DNA of 64,000 bases from the NCBI GenBank assembly GCA_029553475.1, contig JAKPKV010000126.1:1-64000 (forward strand). The letters run 5' to 3'. Position 1 is the first letter of the stretch. The number at the start of each line of letters is the position of its first letter. Position numbers and translations under genes: made by a program. The notes beneath the pieces were generated by a model. It ran no database searches. It saw nothing but the letters and a program-made list of their open reading frames with translations, and was not told the origin of the DNA. Source of the DNA: Armatimonadota bacterium (GTDB taxonomy: Bacteria > Armatimonadota > Hebobacteria > CAIYQO01). Positions 25,352-35,346 of the stretch are shown here, piece after piece.

Positions 25352-26536
25352 TCAATACAATCCCCACCGCCGTTCCAGGAAGCCGTCTCGCACGCTCTCC
25401 CACTCATCCAGCACGTCGCGGACGATGCGGGCGAGGGGGGCGTGTAGGACGGCATCAGGAAGGTCGCTAGCCACGCGGATGGCGACGGACTGCGGCTCGG
25501 TGATGGGGGAGCCGATGCGGGAGAGCATGGCGCAGGCGGCGGCGCGGATTTCTGGCATGTCTGCCCGCGCGCGGTCCACGATGCGCCGGGCGAAGACCTG
25601 GTAGACCTTCCCGACGTGCGAGACGGGATTTTTGCCGGCGGCGGCTTCCAGCGTCATCGGGCGCATGGGGGTGATGAGGCCGTTGGCGCGATTGCCGCGG
25701 CCGACCTCGCCGTCGTCGCCCGCTTCCGCGCTGGTGCCGGTGGCGGTGAGGTAGACGCAGCCTTCGTCCACCAGGTCGGCGGTGTTGATGGCGACGTGCA
25801 CCTCGCGCCGGGTGCACTCCGCCGCCCATGCGCCGCATTGCCGTACGAGCGCGTGTTTCACCCCCAGGTAGGTCTCCATGTCCGGTGTCTTCCCGGCAAC
25901 GAAGGCGACGGAAAGGGTGAGGTGGATCGCTTCGCCTTCGCGGACGCCCATCACCTTGATATCCTCGCCGACCTGGGGATAGCGGCCTTTCAGCGCCGGG
26001 CTGTTCAGCTCGTGTTCCAGCCGCAGCACGATCTGCTCCAACTCGCTCAACGGGCTGTAGGCCACCGCGAAGGAGGTGTCGTTCGCCAGCGGCGCCCCGG
26101 TGCGGCGGAAGAGCGCCACCAGGTCCGGGCTGCTCGGCTTGATGCGGTAATCGAGGATGATGTCGCCGGGCAGACGCAGGTGGGGCAGCGTCTCGCGCAG
26201 CCACGTCTCGGTGTGGCGCAGCGCCAGCGGGCCGACGGGGATATGTCGGCCGTCGGCGATGCTGGTCGCGCGGCCGGAGAGCAGCAGATACATCGGCTCC
26301 AGCACCTCGCCATACCCGAAGACGGCGTGCGCCCGCCCGCCCGCCAGCAGCACCTTGTCGGTATTGTGGTGCAGAATCGCCCCGAAATGTTCGCGGTAGT
26401 AGCGGCTGAGCGCGATGGAGACTTCTTCCGCCGCGCGGTCGCACAGCGTGTCGGGATGTCCGATGCCCTTGCGCTCCACGAGCTCAACGGGACGCAAAGC
26501 TGGATCGAGTTCCTGATCGCGGGTGATGGTCAGCAT
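25352..26536 (-). CDS. mat: Archaeal-type S-adenosylmethionine synthetase
   Basis: A 394-residue protein of the archaeal MAT family (AdoMet_Synthase), not the bacterial MetK family. Diagnostic motifs are [16 protein letters not shown] (19-34), HHNTDKVLL (57-65), [19 protein letters not shown] (272-290) and [13 protein letters not shown] (298-310). It makes AdoMet from methionine and ATP. It is the last gene of a tightly packed run (ytxJ ends 4 bases before its start, and AAAGGATAAGGAC inside the junction is the ribosome binding site). Archaeal-type enzymes occur in a minority of bacteria, often as a second synthetase. No SAM riboswitch is seen. Confidence 0.92.
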   Translation of the reverse strand: MLTITRDQELDPALRPVELVERKGIGHPDTLCDRAAEEVSIALSRYYREHFGAILHHNTDKVLLAGGRAHAVFGYGEVLEPMYLLLSGRATSIADGRHIPVGPLALRHTETWLRETLPHLRLPGDIILDYRIKPSSPDLVALFRRTGAPLANDTSFAVAYSPLSELEQIVLRLEHELNSPALKGRYPQVGEDIKVMGVREGEAIHLTLSVAFVAGKTPDMETYLGVKHALVRQCGAWAAECTRREVHVAINTADLVDEGCVYLTATGTSAEAGDDGEVGRGNRANGLITPMRPMTLEAAAGKNPVSHVGKVYQVFARRIVDRARADMPEIRAAACAMLSRIGSPITEPQSVAIRVASDLPDAVLHAPLARIVRDVLDEWESVRDGFLERRWGLY

Positions 26537-26540
26537 GTCC

Positions 26541-26885
26541 TTATCCTTTCGCGGCGGCGCAGGCCTCCTCGACCTCGGCGCAGGTGACGCCGTAGTGCGA
26601 GGCGGTCCACGCCACCGCGCCGTTGCGCAGCACCAGCACCTGCGGCGACTGGTGCGCCACGCCGGTCACCGCGGCGATCTCCAGCGACAGCGGCCGCTGC
26701 TCGATGACCAGCACCTGCCGGCAGGGCACGTCGGGATGGGCCGCGACGAACCGCGACATCTCCCGCTCCGCCGCTCCGGAGATCGGGCAGCGGGTCGAAT
26801 GTTTGAAGATCACCACCGGCCCGCGGCCGCTCTCGGCGAGCAGGTCGGTCAGGGCGTCCGCATTGGGGCATGGTTCAACAGGCAT
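26541..26885 (-). CDS. ytxJ: YtxJ-type monothiol bacilliredoxin
   Basis: A 114-residue thioredoxin-fold protein with IFKHSTRCPISGAAEREM, the KHS-x-x-CPIS active site of the YtxJ/BrxC family; the single cysteine marks a monothiol enzyme. The usual cis-Pro is in HQSPQVLV. In Firmicutes these proteins remove bacillithiol from protein cysteines; presence here hints at bacillithiol or a similar low-molecular-weight thiol. Start ATG 26885 follows AAAGGAACGATC and overlaps the end of pgl by 11 bases, so translation is coupled to an NADPH-producing pathway. Confidence 0.85.
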   Translation of the reverse strand: MPVEPCPNADALTDLLAESGRGPVVIFKHSTRCPISGAAEREMSRFVAAHPDVPCRQVLVIEQRPLSLEIAAVTGVAHQSPQVLVLRNGAVAWTASHYGVTCAEVEEACAAAKG

Positions 26886-27624
26886 GATCGTTCCTTTCAT
26901 GAGCATAGTCGGCAGGATCGAGCAACGCCGCCGCTTCCGCGTCCACCAGCCAGCGCAGCGCGCCCGCCACGGGGGCCACGCGCTGGGCGGGCAGGTTGCC
27001 GTCTTCCAGCAATACCTGACGCAGGATGGCGGCCTTGTGCCGGCCGGCGACCAGCATGACCACCTCGGCGGCGTGGGTGATGACGGGCAGGGTGAGGGTG
27101 AGCCGCCAGGCATCCAGCCGCGGCACGTACGTGGCGGCGACCCAGCGTGCTGTTTCTTCCAGCGCCGCCGTGTTGGGAAAGAGGGAGGCGACGTGGCCAT
27201 CCTCGCCCAGCCCCAGCAACAGCAGATCGAAACGCGGCCACGCCGCGCCGGGGAAGGCGCGGCGCAGCTCCGCGTCGTATGCGTCCGCGGCGGCCGGGGG
27301 GGCGAGCTCCCCTGGCATACGATGGATATGCTCCACGGCCAGCGGCACACGGGAGAGCAGCGCTTCCGCCGCCATGCGGAAGTTGCTCTCGGGCGAATCC
27401 GGCGGCACACAGCGCTCGTCGCCCCAGAAGACATGGACGCGCGGCCAGTCGAGCGACGCGGGGAGGGCGGCGTACAGCGCGCGCGGCGTGCCGCCGCCGG
27501 CGAGGACGAGGGTGAAGCGCCCCCGCGCGGCATGAGACTTCGCCGCGCGGTCGGCGATGAGGCTCGCCCCCGCCGCGGCCAGCGCCGCCGTATGCGGATA
27601 AACGGTCACGGTGCCGTGCATCAT
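26875..27624 (-). CDS. pgl: 6-phosphogluconolactonase
   Basis: A 249-residue protein of the NagB/Pgl fold: VLAGGGTPRALYAAL, VFWGDERCVPPDSPESNFRM and LGLGEDGHVASLFP are the family signatures. It hydrolyses 6-phosphogluconolactone in the oxidative pentose phosphate pathway. The start is one of two adjacent ATG codons overlapping the zwf stop (ATGATG/TGA), so it is co-translated with zwf. Confidence 0.95.
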   Translation of the reverse strand: MMHGTVTVYPHTAALAAAGASLIADRAAKSHAARGRFTLVLAGGGTPRALYAALPASLDWPRVHVFWGDERCVPPDSPESNFRMAAEALLSRVPLAVEHIHRMPGELAPPAAADAYDAELRRAFPGAAWPRFDLLLLGLGEDGHVASLFPNTAALEETARWVAATYVPRLDAWRLTLTLPVITHAAEVVMLVAGRHKAAILRQVLLEDGNLPAQRVAPVAGALRWLVDAEAAALLDPADYAHERNDHAC

Positions 27625-29075
27625 GGTAGCCTGCAGGTGCGTCCCAGGTGCCACAGGGTGCCCAGCCGCGCGGCGAGCGCCTCCGCGCCCGCCGGTCCCC
27701 AGCTTCCGGGCGCGTAGGTCTCCAGCGGCGGCGCGCCGGGCGCGGCCCAGGCGGGCGGCACCGGGTCCATCAACTGCCAGGTGATCTCGATCTGGTCCTC
27801 GCGCGGGAAGAGCGACTGATCGCCGAGCATCACGTCGAGGAGCAGGCGCTCATACGCTTCGGGCAGTCCGTTCTCGCCGAAATAGCTGCGGTAATAGAAC
27901 TCCATGTCCACCGCCGCCATCTCCCGCGGTTGGTCCGGCGTCTTCGCCTGGACGCGCAGGTGAATGCCCTCGTTCGGCTGAATCGCCAGCGTGAGCAGGT
28001 TGGCGCCGATGGCCGCCTCGCCGAAGATGCGATGCGGCGGGCGCTGGAACTCGATGGTAATCTCGCTGGTGCGGCAGGTGAGCGCCTTCCCCGAGCGCAG
28101 CAGAAACGGCACGCCCTGCCAGCGCCAGTTGGCGATGCGCAGCGCCAGCGCGGCATAGGTGGCGGTGTGCGAGTCGGGAGCGACGCCGTTCGCGGAGCGA
28201 TAGCCTGCATACTGCCCGCGCACCGTCTCGTCCGGCGCGATGGGCTGGATGGCGCTGAGCACCTTCGCTTTCTCGTTGCGGATAGCGGTCGCGTCGAAGG
28301 AGGCGGGGGGTTCCATCGCCACCAGCGTCAGCAGTTGCAGCAGGTGGTTCTGGAACATATCGCGCAGCACGCCGGACTGGTCGTAGTAGGCGCCGCGCCG
28401 GCCGACGTCAAGCTCTTCCAACACGGAAATCTGCACGCCGGCGACGTAGTTGCGGTTCCACACTGGCTCGAAGATGGTATTGGCGAAGCGGAAGAAGAGG
28501 ATATTTTGCGCCGTCTCTTTGCCCAGGTAGTGATCCATACGGTAGATCTGCTCTTCGTCGAAGACGGCGTGCAGCGCGCGGGTGAGATCGCGCGCCGAGG
28601 CCAGGTCGGTGCCGAACGGCTTTTCAATGACGATGCGCCGCCAGCCTTCGCGCTGGTCCGCCAGTCCCGCGTCACCCAGGTGCCCGGCCAGCACGGGGAA
28701 GAGCTGCGGGGCGACGGCGGCGTAATAGACGCGGTTCGCCGGCCCGCCCTCGATCTCGCGCAGGAGCGCCCGCAGCGTGCCGTAATCCCCCGGCGTCTGC
28801 GTGTCGCCCGGCGCATACCAGAGGCGCGGGGCGAAGGCCCGCCAGGCTTCCGCGTCGAAGGCCGTCGGCGCCAGGGTCTCCATGCCGTCGCGCAGGTGCG
28901 CGCGGAAGGCGTCATGGCTGTAGGGCGTGCGGGAGAAGCCGACGATATTCACGCAGCACTCCGGCAGCCGCCCCTTGCGAAAGAGGCTGAAGAGCGCCGG
29001 GATGAGCTTGCGCTCGGTGAGGTCGCCGGACGCGCCGAAGATGACGACGGTGATGGTGTGCGCATCAGCGGGCAT
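27621..29075 (-). CDS. zwf: Glucose-6-phosphate 1-dehydrogenase
   Basis: A 484-residue G6PD. VVIFGASGDLTERKL is the NADP-binding loop, and RMDHYLGKETAQN holds the substrate-binding HYLGKE signature with the catalytic His region. The C-terminal domain is full length. ATG 29075 is preferred because GAGGA lies six bases ahead; ATG 29081 would abut the ribosome binding site. It overlaps or abuts the gnd stop, again a coupled junction, so gnd-zwf-pgl form one translational unit producing NADPH. Confidence 0.96.
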   Translation of the reverse strand: MPADAHTITVVIFGASGDLTERKLIPALFSLFRKGRLPECCVNIVGFSRTPYSHDAFRAHLRDGMETLAPTAFDAEAWRAFAPRLWYAPGDTQTPGDYGTLRALLREIEGGPANRVYYAAVAPQLFPVLAGHLGDAGLADQREGWRRIVIEKPFGTDLASARDLTRALHAVFDEEQIYRMDHYLGKETAQNILFFRFANTIFEPVWNRNYVAGVQISVLEELDVGRRGAYYDQSGVLRDMFQNHLLQLLTLVAMEPPASFDATAIRNEKAKVLSAIQPIAPDETVRGQYAGYRSANGVAPDSHTATYAALALRIANWRWQGVPFLLRSGKALTCRTSEITIEFQRPPHRIFGEAAIGANLLTLAIQPNEGIHLRVQAKTPDQPREMAAVDMEFYYRSYFGENGLPEAYERLLLDVMLGDQSLFPREDQIEITWQLMDPVPPAWAAPGAPPLETYAPGSWGPAGAEALAARLGTLWHLGRTCRLP

Positions 29076-29077
29076 GG

Positions 29078-29986
29078 TCATTCCTCGCGTTTCACGGCGT
29101 GTCCGCCGAACTGCTCGCGCATCACCGCCAGCAGCTTCTCGGCGAAGGGAGAGTCCTCCTGCGAGCGGAAGCGCATCGCCAGCGCGAGCGCGATGACCGG
29201 CAGCGGCACGCCCTGCTCCACCGATTCCAGCACCGTCCAGCGGCCTTCACCGGAATCGGGCACGTAGGGAGCGATGCCCTCCAGCGACGGATTCTCCGCC
29301 AGCGCGCGGGCGGTGAGGTCGAGGAGCCAGGAGCGCACCACGCTGCCGTGGCGCCAGATTTCCGCGATCTGGCGCAGGTCCAGGTGGAACTCCGTCTTGC
29401 CGCCCATCAGCGCGAAGCCTTCGGCGAAAGCCTGCATCATGCCGTATTCGATGCCGTTGTGCACCATCTTGGTGAAGTGGCCGGCGCCATGCGGGCCGAC
29501 GTGCCCCCAGCCCCGGTCCGGCGCGGGCGCCAACGTCGCGAAGATGGGGCGCAGAGACTCCACCGTCTCCGCCTCGCCGCCGATCATCAGGCTGTAGCCC
29601 TCGGTCAGCCCCCAGATGCCGCCGCTGGTGCCCACGTCCACGAAGCGAAAGCCCTGCCGCACCAGGCGATCGCCGCGGCGCACGGTGTCCTTGTAGTAGC
29701 TGTTGCCGCCGTCAATGATGATGTCGCCGGGTTCGAGGAACTCGGTGAGCGCGGTGATGAACTGCTCGGTCACGTCGCCGGCGGGCAGCATCGTCCAGCA
29801 GATGCGCGGCGGTGAGAGCTTCGCCGCCACCTCCCGCAGGGTGGGGGCCGGCTCCGCGCCTTCCGCCGCCGCGCGCTCCAGCGGTCCCGGACTGCGATTG
29901 AACGCCACCAGCGCGTGTCCGCCCCGCCGCAGGCGCGCCAGCATATTGAAGCCCATCCGCCCCAGGCCGAGAATGGCCAACCGCAT
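29078..29986 (-). CDS. gnd: 6-phosphogluconate dehydrogenase, short form
   Basis: A 302-residue protein: the short (about 300-residue) GntZ/YqeC-type enzyme instead of the 470-residue form. GLGRMGFNM is the dinucleotide loop, followed by IDGGNSYYKDT, DVGTSGGIWG and KMVHNGIEYGMMQA with the catalytic Lys and Asn. Short forms are often NAD-preferring; the residue after the second beta strand (FNRSP, with Arg) suggests NADP could bind. The ribosome binding site is AAGGGGGGC. First gene after the nested palindrome that separates it from rpiA. Confidence 0.94.
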   Translation of the reverse strand: MRLAILGLGRMGFNMLARLRRGGHALVAFNRSPGPLERAAAEGAEPAPTLREVAAKLSPPRICWTMLPAGDVTEQFITALTEFLEPGDIIIDGGNSYYKDTVRRGDRLVRQGFRFVDVGTSGGIWGLTEGYSLMIGGEAETVESLRPIFATLAPAPDRGWGHVGPHGAGHFTKMVHNGIEYGMMQAFAEGFALMGGKTEFHLDLRQIAEIWRHGSVVRSWLLDLTARALAENPSLEGIAPYVPDSGEGRWTVLESVEQGVPLPVIALALAMRFRSQEDSPFAEKLLAVMREQFGGHAVKREE

Positions 29987-30087
29987 GGCATGCCCCCCTT
30001 CCCGGCCTCATTGTACGCGAAGGAGCGGGGGTACGGCTAGAGGAGCGGAGGTCAATGCGCTGTGACAACCTGTTTCCGCCCACCCCT

Positions 30088-30356
30088 GGGGCCGCGGAGT
30101 TGCACTCCGCACGAGTAGCGGGTTGTCACGATGTCCTCTGTGTAGCAAACCAGCCCGGGGTAGTCCGCGCCCTCCGCGGCGCGTGGTGACGCATTGTTAC
30201 CTCGTGCCCGATGACGGTGGTGTCGGACACCGTTGCGCATGTTGGTCACACGCGCCGCGGAGGGCGCGGACTACAAAGCAAGATGCAACATGACGACCCG
30301 CTTACAGTTCAACGACAGGGTGCGGTCACTCGTGCGGAGTACAACTCCGCGGCCCC
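30088..30356. repeat. Three-level nested palindromic element (family B)
   Basis: Outer arms GGGGCCGCGGAGTTG...(30088-30115) and 30329-30356 match at 27 of 28 bases, and each is itself a GCGGAGT-N3-ACTCCGC hairpin. A middle level begins TAGCGGGTTGTCAC (30116-30129) with counterpart 30282-30304. Inner arms 30161-30185 and 30249-30273 are perfect 25-bp complements holding the core CGCCCTCCGCGGCG. It fills most of the 29987-30394 gap between rpiA and gnd; there is no gene. Confidence 0.85.
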
Positions 30357-30394
30357 GATGGGCGGAGTCATGTGTCAACGAGCATAAATATCCG

Positions 30395-31084
30395 TTATTT
30401 CGAGACCAGGCGCGCGCCGCGCTCATCCGCGATGACGATATCCGTCACCAGCCCGATGAACAGTCCGTGCTCCAGGATGCCCGCGCGGGCGTCCAGGCGC
30501 GCGGCCAGCGCGGCGGGGTCGGCGATGGGGCCGAAATCGCAATCGAGGATGAAGCTGCCCTGGTCGGAGCGGAACGGAGCGCCGCGGTCATCCCGGCGCA
30601 TGGTCACCGCCGCGCCCAGCTCACCCAGGAAGCGCGCCTGCGCGCCCCAGCCGAAGGCCGCCACCTCGGCCGGCACGGGGTGGCGCGCGCCCAACGCCGG
30701 GGAGAGCTTGCTGTCATCCACCACGATGACCTCCCGCCGGCTGGCCTGGGCGACGATCTTCTCGCGCAGCAGCGCCCCGCCGCCGCCCTTGATGACGGTG
30801 AACGAGTCCAGCGCCACTTCATCCGCGCCGTCAATCGTCAGGTCAATGGCGGCGACATCCCCCAACGTGGTGAGGGGAATGCCCAGGGCGCGCGCTTCGG
30901 CTGCCACGGCGGTGGAGCAGGGGATGCCGCGGATGGCCGCCAGCGCCCCGTCGCGCAGCAGCGCGGCGATCTTCCGCACGGCGAAGATCGCGGTAGAGCC
31001 ATGCCCCAGCCCCACCACCATGCCGGACTGCACCATGCCGACGGCGAACTCCGCCGCCTGCTGCTTCAGCGAAGCAATAGCCAT
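30395..31084 (-). CDS. rpiA: Ribose-5-phosphate isomerase A
   Basis: A 229-residue RpiA of standard length. [29 protein letters not shown] and [16 protein letters not shown] are the phosphate and catalytic loops (Asp of DGADE, Glu and Lys of the last motif). It interconverts ribose and ribulose 5-phosphates. It starts 15 bases after the tkt stop, one operon. Confidence 0.96.
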   Translation of the reverse strand: MAIASLKQQAAEFAVGMVQSGMVVGLGHGSTAIFAVRKIAALLRDGALAAIRGIPCSTAVAAEARALGIPLTTLGDVAAIDLTIDGADEVALDSFTVIKGGGGALLREKIVAQASRREVIVVDDSKLSPALGARHPVPAEVAAFGWGAQARFLGELGAAVTMRRDDRGAPFRSDQGSFILDCDFGPIADPAALAARLDARAGILEHGLFIGLVTDIVIADERGARLVSK

Positions 31085-31099
31085 ACGTCTCCGTGCGCG

Positions 31100-33118
31100 C
31101 TACCGCGCCACCCGCCGCACCACGTCCTTTGCCACCTCGATAATACGCTCGGGGGTGAAGCCGAAGTGGGCCATCACCGCGTCGCCAGGGGCGCTGGCGC
31201 CGAAGTGGGGCACGCCGATCATCGCGCCGTCGGGACCGATATAGCGCTCCCAGCCCAGCGCGATGCCGGCCTCCACCGCCACGCGGGCGCGCACGGCGGG
31301 GGGCAGCACGGCGGCGCGGTAGTCGGCGGGCTGCGCGTCGAACAGCTCCCAGCAGGGCAGCGACACCACGCGCACGGCCAGCCCTTCGTCCGCCAGCCGC
31401 GTTGCCGCCTCCAGCGTGATGTGCACTTCCGAGCCGGTGGCGATGAGGAGGAGCGCGGGCGGCGCGGCGGATTCCCACAGCACGTAGCCGCCGCGCCGCA
31501 GGCCGTCGGCCGGGGCGTAGACCGTGCGGTCGAGTACCGGCAGGTTTTGCCGGGTGAGCGCCAGCGCCGTCGGGCCATGCGCGTGGCGCAGCGCGGCGAG
31601 CCAGGCTTCCGCCGTCTCCGCGGCGTCGGCGGGACGGATGACGCGCAGGCGTGGGATGGCGCGCAGCGCGGCCAGGTGCTCCACCGGCTGATGGGTGGGG
31701 CCGTCCTCGCCGAGGGCGATGCTGTCGTGGGTGAAGACGAAGACCACGCGGATGCCCATCAGCGCGGCCAGCCGGATGGGCGGGCGCATGTAGTCGGAGA
31801 AGGTGAGGAAGGTGGCGGTATACGGGATCACCCCGCCGTGGCGGGCCATGCCGTTGGCGATGGCGCCCATGGCGTGCTCGCGCACGCCAAAATGCAGGTT
31901 GCGCCCGCCGTGGTCCTCCGGGGTGAAGTCGCCGCCGCCGTCCATGCGCGTCTTCGTGCTCGGCGCCAGGTCGGCGGAGCCGCCCACCAGTATGGGCACC
32001 CGCGCCGCCAGCGCGTTGATGACCGTGCCGGAGGCGCCGCGGGTGGCGAGGGGTTTGCTGCCCGGCGGGAAGAGGCCGTCCAGGCCGGCGTCCCAGCCCG
32101 CGGGCAGGTCGCCGCGCATGGCGGCATGGAACTCCGCCGCTCGCTCCGGATGGGCGGCGGCGTAGGCGTCCATGAGTGCGTTCCAGTCGGCTTCCGCCCG
32201 CGCGCCGGCCTCGACGTGGCGGCGCATGTGCGCCAGCACGTCAGCGGGCACGTGGAAGGCGGGCTCCAGCGGCCAGCCCAGCCGCGCTTTGGCGGCCTGC
32301 GCGTGCGCCGCGCCCAGCGGCTCGCCGTGCACCGTGCCGGTGCCTTCCTCCGGGCTGCCATAGCCGATGACCGTGCGGCAGATGATGAGCGACGGGCGCG
32401 CGGTGTCGCGCTGCGCGGCGCGGATGGCCGTCTCCACCGCGGCGATGTCGTTGCCGTCAATGGGGCCGAGCACCTGCCAGCCGTAAGCGCGGAAACGGGC
32501 GCCCACGTCTTCGCGGAAGGCGATGTCGGTATCGCCCTCGATGGAGATGCCGTTGTCGTCGTAGAGGTAGATCAGCCGGCCCAGGCCCAGCGTGCCGGCC
32601 AGGCTGGCCGCTTCGGCGGAGACGCCCTCCTCCAGGTCGCCGTCGGAGACGAGGGCGTAGATGAAATGGTCCACCACGGGGTGTTCCGGCGTGTTGTACC
32701 GGCAGGCCAGCCAGTCGGCGGCGATGGCCATCCCCACGCCGTTGGCGAATCCCTGCCCGAGCGGGCCGGTAGTCACCTCCACGCCGGGGGTGCGCTCGGA
32801 TTCCGGGTGGCCGGGCGTCTTGCTGCCGAGCTGGCGGAAGGATTTGATATCATCCAGCGACAGGTCGTATCCGGTCAGGTGGAGCAGCGCATACAGCAGC
32901 ATGGACGCGTGGCCGGCGGAGAGGATGAAGCGGTCGCGGTCCGGCCACGCCGGGTTGCGCGGGTTGAACTTCATGACCCGATCCCACAGCGTATAGGCCA
33001 TGGCCGCCGCACCCATGGGCGCGCCCGGATGCCCGGATTTCGCCCGCTCCACCGCGTCTACGGCCAGGAAGCGAATGGCATTGACGCATCGCTGATCCAA
33101 CTCGCTCATCGTCGGCAT
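31100..33118 (-). CDS. tkt: Transketolase
   Basis: A 672-residue full-length enzyme. N-terminal [13 protein letters not shown] with the conserved His, [15 protein letters not shown], the thiamine diphosphate motif [18 protein letters not shown]...YDDN, and in the pyrimidine domain [21 protein letters not shown] are all present. ATG 33118 follows GGGAGGAGTTGCC. It links the oxidative branch genes (gnd, zwf, pgl) to glycolysis, and lies between folE and rpiA. Confidence 0.97.
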   Translation of the reverse strand: MPTMSELDQRCVNAIRFLAVDAVERAKSGHPGAPMGAAAMAYTLWDRVMKFNPRNPAWPDRDRFILSAGHASMLLYALLHLTGYDLSLDDIKSFRQLGSKTPGHPESERTPGVEVTTGPLGQGFANGVGMAIAADWLACRYNTPEHPVVDHFIYALVSDGDLEEGVSAEAASLAGTLGLGRLIYLYDDNGISIEGDTDIAFREDVGARFRAYGWQVLGPIDGNDIAAVETAIRAAQRDTARPSLIICRTVIGYGSPEEGTGTVHGEPLGAAHAQAAKARLGWPLEPAFHVPADVLAHMRRHVEAGARAEADWNALMDAYAAAHPERAAEFHAAMRGDLPAGWDAGLDGLFPPGSKPLATRGASGTVINALAARVPILVGGSADLAPSTKTRMDGGGDFTPEDHGGRNLHFGVREHAMGAIANGMARHGGVIPYTATFLTFSDYMRPPIRLAALMGIRVVFVFTHDSIALGEDGPTHQPVEHLAALRAIPRLRVIRPADAAETAEAWLAALRHAHGPTALALTRQNLPVLDRTVYAPADGLRRGGYVLWESAAPPALLLIATGSEVHITLEAATRLADEGLAVRVVSLPCWELFDAQPADYRAAVLPPAVRARVAVEAGIALGWERYIGPDGAMIGVPHFGASAPGDAVMAHFGFTPERIIEVAKDVVRRVAR

Positions 33119-33148
33119 GGCAACTCCTCCCTTCGGATCCGGCATCGC

Positions 33149-33715
33149 TTACGGCTGACCCCGCCCGATCAGCGTCAGGAACTCGTTGCGGGTGGCAATC
33201 GAGTTGCGGAAGGTGCCGATGACCGAGGAGGTGGTCATCAGCGAGTTCTGTTTCTGCACCCCGCGCATCATCATGCAGAGGTGGCGCGCTTCGATGATGA
33301 CGCCCACGCCTTCCGGATCAATGGAGTCCATGATGGCGGAGGCGATCTGCTCGGTGAGGCGCTCCTGAATCTGCAGGCGGCGGGAATACATATCCACCAG
33401 CCGCGCGAGCTTGCTGACGCCGAAGATTTTCTCCTTCGGGATATAGCCGATGTGGCAGCGCCCGTAGAAGGGCAGCATATGGTGCTCGCAGAGGCTGTAG
33501 AGCTCGATATCGCGCACGATGATCATGTTGTTCGACTCGGCCTCGAAGACCGCGCCGTTGATCAAGCGCTCGGTATTCATGTGATAACCGGACGTCAGGT
33601 ATTCATACGCCCCGGCGACGCGCAGCGGGGTCTTCTCCAGTCCCTCGCGCGCCGGGTCTTCCCCGATTTCCACCAGCAATTCACGAATCAGTTCTTCCAC
33701 GCGCGTGATGTTCAT
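33149..33715 (-). CDS. folE: GTP cyclohydrolase I
   Basis: A 188-residue enzyme, the first step of pterin synthesis (GTP to dihydroneopterin triphosphate). [38 protein letters not shown] with the zinc Cys and His, [22 protein letters not shown] and [18 protein letters not shown] with the second zinc Cys are all conserved. Its first 35 bases overlap the end of folK in another frame. Confidence 0.97.
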   Translation of the reverse strand: MNITRVEELIRELLVEIGEDPAREGLEKTPLRVAGAYEYLTSGYHMNTERLINGAVFEAESNNMIIVRDIELYSLCEHHMLPFYGRCHIGYIPKEKIFGVSKLARLVDMYSRRLQIQERLTEQIASAIMDSIDPEGVGVIIEARHLCMMMRGVQKQNSLMTTSSVIGTFRNSIATRNEFLTLIGRGQP

Positions 33716-34214
33716 CTTCCAGGTCCTTTCGCAGCAGGTCCGTCAGTGCGGGCAGCGGCGTCATCGGCGCGCCGCGCAGCTCGTCGGCAAGATCGCGGAG
33801 TAGAGTCCCATCCGGCAGCGCCAGCGTCGGGGCGAGCTCGGCCAGCGGAATCGCGAGAAACGGCCGATGGGGTATCTCCGGGTCCGGCAGGGGATACCGC
33901 GCATCGCTGATGTCATCATACCAGATAATATCCAGATCCAGCACCCGCGGCGCGCATTTCTCGGCGGATCGCCGGCGGCCGAGCGCCGCTTCTATCCGGC
34001 GCAGCGCCATTTTCAGCGCCCGCGGCGGCAGCGTCGTGGCGATCTCCGCCACGCCATTGACGAAGGGCGGGTCGTCCGGCCGGCCGAGCGCCGGCGTGCG
34101 ATACAGCGTGGACAGGGCGCGCACCCGGACGGCCCGCGCCAGCAGCGCCAGCCCCCGGCGGAGATTCGCGTCCGCGTCAATGTTCGAGCCGATGGCGAGA
34201 TAGGCGGTGGGCAT
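33681..34214 (-). CDS. folK: 2-amino-4-hydroxy-6-hydroxymethyldihydropteridine pyrophosphokinase (HPPK)
   Basis: A 177-residue [49 protein letters not shown] and the signature [12 protein letters not shown]...[17 protein letters not shown] are present. It phosphorylates hydroxymethyldihydropterin before folate assembly. ATG 34214 overlaps the folB stop as TGATG. Downstream it overlaps folE. Confidence 0.95.
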   Translation of the reverse strand: MPTAYLAIGSNIDADANLRRGLALLARAVRVRALSTLYRTPALGRPDDPPFVNGVAEIATTLPPRALKMALRRIEAALGRRRSAEKCAPRVLDLDIIWYDDISDARYPLPDPEIPHRPFLAIPLAELAPTLALPDGTLLRDLADELRGAPMTPLPALTDLLRKDLEDEHHARGRTDS

Positions 34215-34567
34215 CAGTCGCGCTCGCGGGTGATCTCCACCCCGACGCTGCGCGCGAAGCGCAGGGCGCCGGGCTTCTCCACGCGCACCCGCGCCCGCCG
34301 CACGCGCGGATCGTCCAGGCAGAGCGCGGCGATGCGCTCCGCCAGCGCCTCCACCAGGTGATACGCCGAGGCGTCCACCAGCGCGATGATACGTTTTTTC
34401 AGCGCGCGGTAGTCCACGCTGTCCTCGATGCGGTCGCTGGCGCCCGCCGGACGCAGGTCGGTCCACAGCGAGACGTTGATGAGCACGTCCTGCGGCTCGC
34501 GGCGCTCCTCGTCGCTGAGGCCGAGGGTGCCGCGCAGCAGCAGATCGGTGATGAAGATGCGGTCCAT
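34214..34567 (-). CDS. folB: Dihydroneopterin aldolase
   Basis: A 117-residue FolB of normal size: RIFITDLLLRGTLGLSDEERREPQ, then VDYRALKKRI and SAYHLVEALAERIAAL with the catalytic Tyr/Lys/Glu positions, and RVRVEKPGALRFARSVGVEI at the end. It cleaves dihydroneopterin to hydroxymethyldihydropterin. 17 bases after the pteridine-reductase-like gene. Confidence 0.95.
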   Translation of the reverse strand: MDRIFITDLLLRGTLGLSDEERREPQDVLINVSLWTDLRPAGASDRIEDSVDYRALKKRIIALVDASAYHLVEALAERIAALCLDDPRVRRARVRVEKPGALRFARSVGVEITRERD

Positions 34568-34584
34568 GATGGCGGCGACTCCGT

Positions 34585-35340
34585 TCAGGACGGCGGGGCG
34601 GCGCGCGCATATTCCACCAGATGGCGGCCGCCGTCCACGTAGATGACTTCCCCGGTGCAGTAGCGGCTCTTCGCCAGGAAGACGATGGCGTCGGCGATGT
34701 CTTCCGGCTCGCCGTGCGCTTGCAGCGGCACGGTGGCGATGAGTTGATCGAGGTAGCGCGCATCTTCGCCGGGCGGGGGGAGGATGAGGCCGGGGGCGAC
34801 GGCGTTGACGGTGATGTTCGGCGCGAATTTCACCGCCATCATGCGCGTCATCAGCTCCAGCACCTGCTTGCTGAAAAAATAGCCCACGTGCGCCCAGTCA
34901 TAGCCGCTCAGCCGGGAATCGAGCAGGTTGATGATCGTCCCGCGCTCGACGGCCCCGGCAAAGGCGCGGCCGAGGACGAAGGGCGCCCAGGCGTTCACCT
35001 CCAGGTTGTCCATCACGCTCTCGAGGGTGACGCTGTCGAGCGTGTCCCGCGGGAAGATCGAGGCGTTGTTGACGAGGATATCCAGCCCGCCCGCCATTTC
35101 CAGCGCGCGCGCGATGAGCGTCGCATATTCTTCTCGCCGGGAGAAACTCGCCCGCAGCGGCCACGCCTGCACGCCACGGGCGCGCAGTTCATCGCACAGC
35201 GCCTCCGCTTCCTCGCCGGAGCGGTGGTAATGCACGATCACGTGCGCGCCTTCCGCCGCCAGCGCCAGCGCGGCCGCGCGCCCGATGCGCACCGCGCCGC
35301 CGGTGATGAGCGCGATTTTGCCGTGGATGGATTGGGCCAT
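34585..35340 (-). CDS. folM: FolM/PTR1-like pteridine reductase (short-chain dehydrogenase)
   Basis: A 251-residue SDR. ALITGGAVRIGRAAALALAAEG is the NADP loop with the GGAxRIG form typical of pteridine reductases, NNASIFPRD is the NNAS/G motif, and the active site reads D-x12-Y-x3-K (Asp of NLLDSRLSG, Tyr and Lys of YFFSK), the Asp-Tyr-Lys triad of PTR1/FolM instead of the classical Ser-Tyr-Lys. That, plus position next to folB, folK, folE and phhB, supports dihydropterin or dihydromonapterin reduction with NADPH. An ordinary sugar SDR is the alternative. AAGGAGCAC precedes the start, at the edge of a hairpin element. Confidence 0.75.
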   Translation of the reverse strand: MAQSIHGKIALITGGAVRIGRAAALALAAEGAHVIVHYHRSGEEAEALCDELRARGVQAWPLRASFSRREEYATLIARALEMAGGLDILVNNASIFPRDTLDSVTLESVMDNLEVNAWAPFVLGRAFAGAVERGTIINLLDSRLSGYDWAHVGYFFSKQVLELMTRMMAVKFAPNITVNAVAPGLILPPPGEDARYLDQLIATVPLQAHGEPEDIADAIVFLAKSRYCTGEVIYVDGGRHLVEYARAAPPS

Positions 35341-35346
35341 AGTGCT

